A stretch of DNA of 64,000 nt from positions 124,001 to 188,000 of the forward strand of contig CAVSAT010000020.1 in the NCBI GenBank assembly GCA_963726005.1, given 5' to 3'. The number at the start of each line of letters is the position of its first letter. The stretch's first letter is position 1. Origin of the DNA: Bog-473 sp963726005. GTDB lineage: Bacteria > Actinomycetota > Acidimicrobiia > Acidimicrobiales > RAAP-2. Both the position numbers and the translations under genes were made by a program. Below are positions 58,200-64,000 of the stretch, piece after piece. The notes beneath the pieces were generated by a model. That model was not told where the DNA came from, made no database searches, and saw nothing but the letters and a program-made list of their open reading frames with translations.

Positions 58200-59194
58200 C
58201 GAGGACGCTCATGGCGATCGAGACCTCGTGCGACGAGACGGCGGCCGCCGTCGTCGACGACTCCCTGGCGGTGCGCTCGTCGGTCGTGGCGAGCCAGATC
58301 GACCTGCACGCGACCTTCGGCGGGGTGGTCCCCGAGCTGGCCAGTCGCGCCCACGTCGAGACGATCACCCCCATCGTCCAGCGCGCGCTGGATGAGGCCG
58401 GCGTGGCCGGGAATGACCTCGACGCCGTGGCCGTGACGTCCGGCCCGGGCCTGGTGGGTGCGCTCCTGGTCGGCATCGCGACGGCCAAGGCCCTCGCCCT
58501 CGGCTGGGGTGTGCCCGTCGTGGGTGTCAACCACCTCGAGGGTCACCTGGCCAGCGTGTACCTGGCCGACCGCGACGTGCCCTTCCCCCAGATCGCCCTC
58601 CTGGTGTCGGGCGGGCACTGCATGCTCACCCGCGCGACCGAGCCGGGCCGCTACGAGCTGCTCGGGGAGACGGTGGACGACTCCATCGGCGAGGCCTACG
58701 ACAAGGTGGCCCGTTATCTCGGACTCGGCTACCCGGGCGGTCCCGTGCTCGACCGGCTGGCGTCGGCCGGCGTGGATGTCCTCGGCTTTCCCCGACCGAT
58801 GCTCGCCGACGGTTATGCGTTCTCCTTCTCCGGGCTCAAGACGGCCGTGGTCAACTACGTGCGCGCCAACCCGGGCTTCTCCGAGGCGGAGGTCGCGGCG
58901 TCCTTCGTCGCCGCCTGCATGGACGTGCTGTGCGCCAAGCTCCACCGGGCGCTCGACGAATTCGGCGATCCCGCCGTCGCCATCGTGGGTGGCGTGGCCG
59001 CCAGTCCCATCCTGCGCGCCCGGGCGCAGGCACTGGCCGACGAGTTCGGCGCCAGGCTGCTCATCCCGCCGCATTCGATGGCCACCGACAACGCCGCCAT
59101 GATCGGCGTCGCGGGCTGGCTCGCCTTGGCCGCGTCCGGGCCGAGCCCGCCCGCCTTCGGACCCGAGCCAGACCTTCGGTTGCGCTTCACTTAG
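58196..59194 (+). CDS. tsaD: tRNA N6-adenosine threonylcarbamoyltransferase TsaD
   Basis: Transfers threonylcarbamoyl to A37 of tRNA. A 332-residue ASKHA protein: LMAIETSCDETAAAVVDDSL at the start, VTSGPGLVGALLVGIATAKA, metal-binding histidines in GVNHLEGHLASVYL near residue 112, then VSGGHCMLTR, GEAYDKVARYLGLGYPGGPV and VGGVAASPILRA. ATG 58196 overlaps the tsaC stop (ATGA). The partner genes tsaB, tsaE and rimI that often flank tsaD in actinomycetes are not here. It overlaps the next convergent gene by 4 bp. Confidence 0.93.
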   Translation: MTRTLMAIETSCDETAAAVVDDSLAVRSSVVASQIDLHATFGGVVPELASRAHVETITPIVQRALDEAGVAGNDLDAVAVTSGPGLVGALLVGIATAKALALGWGVPVVGVNHLEGHLASVYLADRDVPFPQIALLVSGGHCMLTRATEPGRYELLGETVDDSIGEAYDKVARYLGLGYPGGPVLDRLASAGVDVLGFPRPMLADGYAFSFSGLKTAVVNYVRANPGFSEAEVAASFVAACMDVLCAKLHRALDEFGDPAVAIVGGVAASPILRARAQALADEFGARLLIPPHSMATDNAAMIGVAGWLALAASGPSPPAFGPEPDLRLRFT

Positions 59195-59487
59195 CTGTCG
59201 GCGAGGGCACGGCGTTCCCGGCGACGGCGCGCCCGGGATCCGAAGACGTGGGAGGACAGGTCGAGCACCACGCCGAGTGCCACGATGACCCACCCGAACG
59301 AGTCGACTCCCTTCCCGGGTGCATAGACGAGTGCGTAGAAGAGCGTCGCGTACGGCAGCAGGATGAAGCCCAGCACGCCCTCCCAGCCCGAGCGGAAGGC
59401 GATCGTGAGCCGGTCCGTGAACACCCAGAGCAGGAAGATCACCAGTCGCGGCGAAATGGCGGCGAGCAAGGCCAGGAGGCAGCCCAT
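59191..59487 (-). CDS. Small membrane protein of unknown function
   Basis: A 98-residue protein with three hydrophobic segments (CLLALLAAISPRLVIFLLWVF, GFILLPYATLFYALVYA and WVIVALGVVLDLSSHVF) and a basic tail (SRARRRRERRA). No family recognised beyond a general resemblance to short actinobacterial membrane proteins. It begins 3 bp after the acyl-CoA dehydrogenase stop, so it is the last gene of that operon, and overlaps tsaD by 4 bp at the 3' end. Confidence 0.7.
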   Translation of the reverse strand: MGCLLALLAAISPRLVIFLLWVFTDRLTIAFRSGWEGVLGFILLPYATLFYALVYAPGKGVDSFGWVIVALGVVLDLSSHVFGSRARRRRERRALADS

Positions 59488-59490
59488 GGG

Positions 59491-60726
59491 TCAGAGCGGC
59501 AGGCCGCCGGTGGCGGCGTTGGTCGAGCCGGTGTCCTTGAAGGCGGCGATCGTCCGTTCCGCGATCCGCATCTGGTGGATCTCGTCGGCGCCGTCGGCGA
59601 ACCTGGCCCAGCGGGCGTGCTGGAGCATGTTGGCCAGGGGGGTGTCGGTCGAGTAGCCGAGCGCGCCGTGCACCTGCATGGAACGGTCGATGATGCGGTT
59701 GAGACTGTTCGCCACGAAGTGCTTGGCCATCGACACCTCCGTGCGGAAGTCCTCCCCGCGGTCGATCTTGTAGGCGGCGTGGAGGACCATGAGCTTGCAC
59801 TGGTAGAGCTCCATGGCCGAGTCGGCGATGAGCCATTGCACGCCCTGCTTCTCTGCCAGCAGAGAGCCGTGCGAGTAGCGGTGGAGCGAGCGGTCGACCA
59901 TCATGTCGAGCGCCATCTCGGCCTGTGCGATCCAGCGCATGCAGTGGGCCAGCCGGGCGGGTCCCAGCCGATACTGGCCGAGGCGGTGGCCGTTGCCCCG
60001 CCCCCCGAGGATCTGAGAATCGTGCACACGCAGATCCTCGATGACGATCTCGGAGTGCCCCGTGGACCCGTGCATCGTCTCGACCTCACGCACGTCGTTC
60101 CAGCCCGCCGCCGGCAGATCGACCAGGAACGCCGTGTTGGCACCGCGCGAACCCGGCGGCACGTCGGGCTCGGTCCGAGCCACCAGGATGGCGAACTGGG
60201 CGCGCCGCGCGTTGGAGATGAACCACTTGTGGCCGTTGATGATCCACTCGTCCCCGTCCTTTTCGGCCCGGGTCTGAATGAGAGTCGGATCGGAGCCTGC
60301 CACCTCGGGCTCCGTCATGGCGAAGCAGGACATGGCGGTGCCCTCGCACAGGCGGCGGAGATAGTTGCCCTTCTGCGCGTCAGTGCCCCAGTGCAGAAGT
60401 GTGTGCATATTGCCCTCGTCTGGAGCCATGCAGTTGAGGATCCACGGGCCGAGGCGCGTCTTGCCGGCCTCGGCCTGCACCATGGCCAGCTCCACGTGCC
60501 CGAGCCCCATGCCGCCCCACTCCACGGGCATGTGGGGCAACCACAGGCCGGCCCGCTTGGCCTCGTCGCGCAACTCCAGGATTGCGACCAGGTACTCGTG
60601 GCGGGAGGTGACCGTGTCCTCGTCGTCGAATCCCTTGACGCGCGGCATCACGGTGTCCTGAATGAAGGAGCGCACCCGGGTGCGGATCTCCTCGTGCTCA
60701 GGGTCGAGGGTGAAGTCGATGGCCAT
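59491..60726 (-). CDS. Acyl-CoA dehydrogenase
   Basis: A 411-residue flavoenzyme of the long, FadE-like type. Recognisable: MPHMPVEWGGMGLGHVELAM near residues 59-78, FAMTEPEVAGSDPTLIQTRA (signature 1), EWIINGHKWFISNARRAQFA, VHGALGYSTDTPLANMLQHA and ARFADGADEIHQMRIAERTI near the end. The catalytic base in the last segment would be Asp rather than the usual Glu, as in the ACAD10/11-like group. It lies 18 bp behind fhs and 3 bp before the membrane gene. ETF encoded at 11-12.8 kb is the likely electron acceptor. Confidence 0.9.
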   Translation of the reverse strand: MAIDFTLDPEHEEIRTRVRSFIQDTVMPRVKGFDDEDTVTSRHEYLVAILELRDEAKRAGLWLPHMPVEWGGMGLGHVELAMVQAEAGKTRLGPWILNCMAPDEGNMHTLLHWGTDAQKGNYLRRLCEGTAMSCFAMTEPEVAGSDPTLIQTRAEKDGDEWIINGHKWFISNARRAQFAILVARTEPDVPPGSRGANTAFLVDLPAAGWNDVREVETMHGSTGHSEIVIEDLRVHDSQILGGRGNGHRLGQYRLGPARLAHCMRWIAQAEMALDMMVDRSLHRYSHGSLLAEKQGVQWLIADSAMELYQCKLMVLHAAYKIDRGEDFRTEVSMAKHFVANSLNRIIDRSMQVHGALGYSTDTPLANMLQHARWARFADGADEIHQMRIAERTIAAFKDTGSTNAATGGLPL

Positions 60727-60744
60727 GTGCGCCTCCCTGGGGCC

Positions 60745-62448
60745 TCAGTAGAGGCCTACTACGTTGCCATTCTCGTCGATGTCGATCCGCTCGGCCGCCG
60801 GGCTGCGCGAGAGCCCGGGCATTGTGCGCATGTCGCCACTGACCAGGTAGACGAACCCGGCTCCCACATTTGCCCTCGCCTCGCGCACGGGCAATCGCCA
60901 GCCGCGCGGAGCGCCAAGGAGCTTGGGGTCCGAGGAGATGGAGAGGTGTGTCTTGGCGATGCAGACGGGCAGTGAACCAAAACCGGCCCGCTCGTAGGTG
61001 TCGAGCTGGCGTGCGGCCAGCGGTTGGTAGTCGACGCCGTCCGCGCCGTAGACCTCGGTGGCGATGGCCTCGACCTTCTCCCGCAGCGTCGCGTCGTCCG
61101 GATACAGCATGTGGAACCGGTTCGGCTCCGCAGTGGCCTCGACCACCGCCTCGGCCAGCTCGACCGCGCCCTTGCCACCCCTCTCGAAATGGGTGCAGAC
61201 GGCGGCGCGCACGCCCACCGATGCCGCGATTTCTCGGATTGCGGCGTGCTCGGAGGCGAAGTCGCCCTGAATTGCGTTGATGGCGACCACGGGCGTCACG
61301 CCGTGACGGCGGACGATCTCCAGGTGGGCCAAGAGGTTGGCCGCGCCGAGCAGCACCTCGGCCGGGTTCTCCTCCAGCATCTCCGGCGGCAGGGGCCGGC
61401 CCGCGACCACCCGGTGCCGGCCGGAGTGCAGCTTCATCGCACGCACCGTCGTGACCACGACCGCGGCGTCCGGCACGAGGCCCGAGGTGCGGCACTTGAT
61501 GTTGAAGAAGCGCTCCGCTCCCATGTCCGCGCCGAATCCCGCTTCGGTGACGAGGTAGTCGCCGGCGTGGATCCCGATCAGGTCGGCCACGACGGACGAG
61601 TTGCCGTGCGCGATGTTGCCGAAGGGACCGGCATGGACCAGGACGGGGGTGTTCTCGAGGGTCTGCAGCAGGTTCGGCTTGATGGCGTCGCGCATGATCA
61701 CCGTCATGGCGCCGGCGGCACGCAGCTCCTCAGCGGTCACCGGCTCGCCCGCAGCGGTGTAGCCCACCACGATCCGTCCCATGCGCTCGCGCAGGTCGCG
61801 CAGGTCCCGCGCGAGGGCGAGCACCGCCATAACCTCCGAGGCCGCGGTGATGTCGAACCCCGTCTCCCGCGGGATGCCGTCCTCCTTGGCGCCAAGGCCG
61901 CTCACGATGTTGCGCAGGGAGCGGTCGTTGACGTCGAGGACGCGCTTCCAGGTAATGCCGTGGGGGTCGATGCCCAAGGCGTTCTGATTGTGGAGGTGGT
62001 TGTCCACCATGGCGGCCAGGAGGTTGTTGGCGGCGGTCACCGCGTGAAGGTCCCCGGTGAGGTGGAGATTGAGGGTCTCGAACGGGACGACCTGGCTGTA
62101 CCCGCCGCCAGCGGCGCCCCCCTTGATGCCGAAGGTCGGGCCCATGGAGGCCTGGCGGATGGCAACCGTGGCCTGCAGCCCGATGCAGGCCAGCGCCTGG
62201 CCCAGGCCGACCGTCGTGGTCGTCTTGCCCTCGCCGAGCGGTGTCGGGGTCACCGCGGTCACGACGACGTAGCGGGCACGGGGTCGCTGATCCAGCGCGC
62301 CCACGGCGTCGAGGCTCACCTTGGCGACGTGCGCGCCGTACGGCTCGAGCAGGTCCGGCCCGATGCCCATCTGCGCGGCAATCTCCCCGATCGGCAGCAG
62401 CGTGGCGCGCCGCGCGATCTCGATGGCAGGGGGGAGCGGCACCGGCAT
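60745..62448 (-). CDS. fhs: Formate--tetrahydrofolate ligase
   Basis: Makes 10-formyl-THF from formate, THF and ATP, feeding one-carbon metabolism. At 567 residues it has normal length. The ATP loop is TPTPLGEGKTTTTVGLGQAL near residue 67, followed by RQASMGPTFGIKGGAAGGGY and the folate region MVDNHLHNQNALGIDPHGIT. DVNDRSLRNIVSGLG and TEAGFGADMGAERFFNIKCR complete the signature. It is first in a minus-strand set with an acyl-CoA dehydrogenase and a membrane gene. A folD gene is not present nearby. Confidence 0.95.
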   Translation of the reverse strand: MPVPLPPAIEIARRATLLPIGEIAAQMGIGPDLLEPYGAHVAKVSLDAVGALDQRPRARYVVVTAVTPTPLGEGKTTTTVGLGQALACIGLQATVAIRQASMGPTFGIKGGAAGGGYSQVVPFETLNLHLTGDLHAVTAANNLLAAMVDNHLHNQNALGIDPHGITWKRVLDVNDRSLRNIVSGLGAKEDGIPRETGFDITAASEVMAVLALARDLRDLRERMGRIVVGYTAAGEPVTAEELRAAGAMTVIMRDAIKPNLLQTLENTPVLVHAGPFGNIAHGNSSVVADLIGIHAGDYLVTEAGFGADMGAERFFNIKCRTSGLVPDAAVVVTTVRAMKLHSGRHRVVAGRPLPPEMLEENPAEVLLGAANLLAHLEIVRRHGVTPVVAINAIQGDFASEHAAIREIAASVGVRAAVCTHFERGGKGAVELAEAVVEATAEPNRFHMLYPDDATLREKVEAIATEVYGADGVDYQPLAARQLDTYERAGFGSLPVCIAKTHLSISSDPKLLGAPRGWRLPVREARANVGAGFVYLVSGDMRTMPGLSRSPAAERIDIDENGNVVGLY

Positions 62449-62523
62449 GGATCATGCCAGACCGTGCCGGATCCGGGCCGGCGACGACGGCAGCCGGTGA
62501 ACGGGCCTACGCTCGGGCCTACC

Positions 62524-62542
62524 CGCGCCGGACACCGGCGCG
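62524..62542 (+). other. Strong hairpin upstream of the DUF1269 gene
   Basis: CGCGCCGG-ACA-CCGGCGCG: a perfect 8-bp stem with 3-nt loop, 58 bp before ATG 62601. AGCGAAAAA follows on the plus strand. It could be a 5' leader structure. As a terminator for fhs it would be on the wrong side of that gene. Confidence 0.4.
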
Positions 62543-62600
62543 AGCGAAAAAGTGAGGTGCGGCCCACCGGGCGGTGCGCCGTCATGAAAGGAGCGTTGCC

Positions 62601-63110
62601 ATGTCCAAGTCCGATGGCGTCTTCATCTACATCGGGACCTATGCCAGCGAGGTCGACGCCCGCGCCGACTACGACGTCGTGAAGGACCTGCACGCCACGG
62701 GCGCCGTCGGCACCTACGACGCCGCGGTGATCACGAAGGACGACAAGGGCAAGATCCACGTCAACAAGGACGAGACGACCACGCGCCACGGCGCATGGGG
62801 CGGCGCGGGCGTCGGCGCCCTCGTCGGCATCTTGTTCCCGCCCTCCATCATCGGATCGGCCCTGGTCGGTGCGGCCATCGGGGGCGTCAGCGGCCATCTG
62901 TGGAAGGGCATGTCGCGGGCCGACGTCAAGGAATTCGGGGAGGCCATCGACGCCGGCGAGGCGGCCCTGGTGATCGTGGGCGAGACGACGATTGAGGCCT
63001 ACATCGAGAAGGCGGCGCTGAAGGCACAGAGGAAGGTGGCCAAGGAGCTGCAGATCGACAAGAAGGGCGTCGACCAGGCGGTGCAGGAGGCTGCGAAATC
63101 GCTCTCGTGA
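62601..63110 (+). CDS. DUF1269 family protein
   Basis: A 169-residue protein. It opens VFIYIGTYASEVDARADYDV, followed by YDAAVITKDDKGKIHVNKD, a Gly/Ala-rich hydrophobic hairpin (GAGVGALVGILFPPSIIGSA and VGAAIGGVSGHLWKG) and a closing VKEFGEAIDAGEAALVIVGE. These are the hallmarks of DUF1269, a family of unknown function with two short membrane segments flanked by ferredoxin-like parts. A good Shine-Dalgarno (AAAGGAG, 9 nt) supports ATG 62601 over an upstream in-frame start. No operon partner. Confidence 0.85.
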   Translation: MSKSDGVFIYIGTYASEVDARADYDVVKDLHATGAVGTYDAAVITKDDKGKIHVNKDETTTRHGAWGGAGVGALVGILFPPSIIGSALVGAAIGGVSGHLWKGMSRADVKEFGEAIDAGEAALVIVGETTIEAYIEKAALKAQRKVAKELQIDKKGVDQAVQEAAKSLS

Positions 63111-63225
63111 TCGACCGCGGCTGGGGTTGAGCGTCGGTTTGCTTCTCGACCCGTTCCGGCCTCGTCGGAGCGTCGCCCGGTAACGTGCCTGCGATCAGCC
63201 ATCCGCCCGCGTCCCACCGAAGCCC

Positions 63226-64000
63226 ATGACCGCCCTCCACGTCCTGTCGCTGCTCCTGGGCGCGTTGATCGTGCTGGCGATACTGGGCTCGGCGCTGAAG
63301 ACCGTCGTCCTGCCCCAGGAGGGCTTCCCGCGTCTGGCCCAGGCGGTGTTCGCGTTGGTGTACCGGCTCCTGGTGCACAAGTGGCGGACGAACGCACGAG
63401 CCACCGCACTGCGGGGGCTCTACGCACCGGTGGCGCTCGTCAGCCTCCCCTTGGTCTGGATGATCATGATGGTGGTCGCGTTCACGTTCGTGTTCTGGGG
63501 CACGGGCGGCCTGACGTGGCAGAAGGCCTTCGAGATCAGTGGCTCCTCGCTGACGACCCTGGGCTTCAGCAAGCCCAACGGGACGGGCCGCATCTGGCTC
63601 GCCTTCATTGAGGCGGTCATCGGGTTGGGGCTCGTCGCCCTCCTCATCAGCTATCTGCCGACCATCTACGGCGCCTACAACAGCCGCGAGAAGGGCATCA
63701 ACCGGCTGCGGCCGGTCGCCGGCGCACCGCCGGTCGCGACGGATCTGCTCCAGACCCTGCACCGCATGGGGATCCTCGAGGACCCGCAGTTCTGGACCAA
63801 CGCCGCGGACTGGATGCTCGACCTCGAACAGACGCACACGGCATTCCCGATCCTCTCCTACTTCCCCGAGACCCACATCGACCACTCCTGGGTCGCCACC
63901 GTCGGGTCATTGCTCGATGCCGCCGCGCTCGTGACCTCGGCGTCACGGACCGAGGCGGGCGAGATCTTCGAGGACGTGGAGAAGGGTCCGCTGACCGTCC
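63226..64000 (+). CDS. Two-helix ion-channel-like membrane protein (3' partial)
   Basis: From ATG 63226 the frame stays open to the window end (258 residues so far). A first hydrophobic helix (LHVLSLLLGALIVLAILGSA) is followed by a basic loop, a second long helix (VSLPLVWMIMMVVAFTFVF), a pore-loop-like segment FEISGSSLTTLGFSKPNGTG, a third helix (FIEAVIGLGLVALLISYLP) and a long cytoplasmic part. The SLTTLGF phrase recalls the SLTTVGYGD filter of K+ channels but lacks YGD, so ion selectivity would differ. Actinobacterial homologues are annotated as membrane proteins or ion-channel family. Confidence 0.65.
   Translation, partial: MTALHVLSLLLGALIVLAILGSALKTVVLPQEGFPRLAQAVFALVYRLLVHKWRTNARATALRGLYAPVALVSLPLVWMIMMVVAFTFVFWGTGGLTWQKAFEISGSSLTTLGFSKPNGTGRIWLAFIEAVIGLGLVALLISYLPTIYGAYNSREKGINRLRPVAGAPPVATDLLQTLHRMGILEDPQFWTNAADWMLDLEQTHTAFPILSYFPETHIDHSWVATVGSLLDAAALVTSASRTEAGEIFEDVEKGPLTV

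Noticed and set aside
1..64000. tRNA, rRNA, CRISPR arrays, insertion sequences, prophage or conjugative genes
   Set aside because: Read through both strands by eye; no cloverleaf-like cluster, regularly spaced repeat, transposase, integrase or phage structural motif was found. A covariance-model search could still reveal a small RNA.

Overview
The window is high-GC and densely coded, and it reads as a chromosomal stretch of an actinomycete. A whiB1-like gene sits convergent to pdtaS, next to actinobacterial families (DUF3090, SCO1664-like, MSMEG_4193-like phosphatase, DUF3107, paired ArsA-type ATPases, WS/DGAT acyltransferase). Many starts lie 6-10 nt after a TAnnnT -10 box, which suggests leaderless mRNAs. 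An F420-type FrhB protein, a System I (Ccm) cytochrome c maturation operon and an archaeal-type valyl-tRNA synthetase point, by inference, to the class Acidimicrobiia rather than to mycobacteria or streptomycetes. No rRNA, tRNA, CRISPR array or insertion sequence was seen.

Layout. 0-8 kb: FrhB-like flavoprotein (5' end outside the window), thioesterase, MDMPI-type protein, FAD dehydrogenase, phosphotransferase, uracil-DNA glycosylase, then a phosphatase / DUF3090 / kinase-like trio and a TauE/SafE exporter. 8-13.5 kb: a coupled SGNH hydrolase-MBOAT pair, etfAB, and a glycerophosphodiesterase. 13.5-16.5 kb: a WhiB1-like regulator behind a perfect CRP-type site, pdtaS and a PHP hydrolase. 16.5-22.5 kb: O-methyltransferase, the two ArsA-like ATPases, DUF3107, dGTPase-like HD protein, crotonase and two small enzymes. 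22.8-27.7 kb: a membrane diguanylate cyclase and an Fe-S locus (Mrp carrier, SufR-like regulator, cysteine desulfurase). 27.7-34.5 kb: ccmABC(D)EFGH plus a CcmI-like TPR protein on the minus strand. 34.5-42 kb: ferritin-like protein, DJ-1/PfpI, uridine kinase-like, CcdA, GDP-mannose dehydratase, glycosyltransferase, TetR, phosphatase and phosphotransferase genes.

42-48.7 kb looks accessory and by eye is richer in A and T. It holds an STAS anti-sigma-factor antagonist, a decayed response regulator, a stress cluster (DUF6458-like, CsbD, hydrophobic peptide) behind a sigma-F/B-type promoter, a frameshifted AlkA-type glycosylase, an SDR, a MarR gene with a fossil copy upstream, a thioredoxin-reductase-like flavoprotein and a LUD protein. 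48.8-64 kb is housekeeping again: two acyl-CoA dehydrogenases, divergent cysS/valS, an esterase beside a WS/DGAT acyltransferase, tsaC-tsaD, fhs, DUF1269 and a channel-like membrane protein cut by the window end.

Four themes recur. (1) Fatty-acid and electron-transfer metabolism: etfAB, acyl-CoA dehydrogenases, crotonase, thioesterase, WS/DGAT. (2) Heme, thiol and Fe-S handling: Ccm, CcdA, Mrp/SufR/desulfurase, WhiB. (3) Regulation at compact divergent promoters. (4) Single-base frameshifts in at least six genes, all between 28.5 and 44.7 kb, with intact protein families on both sides; these are either assembly errors or real local decay.
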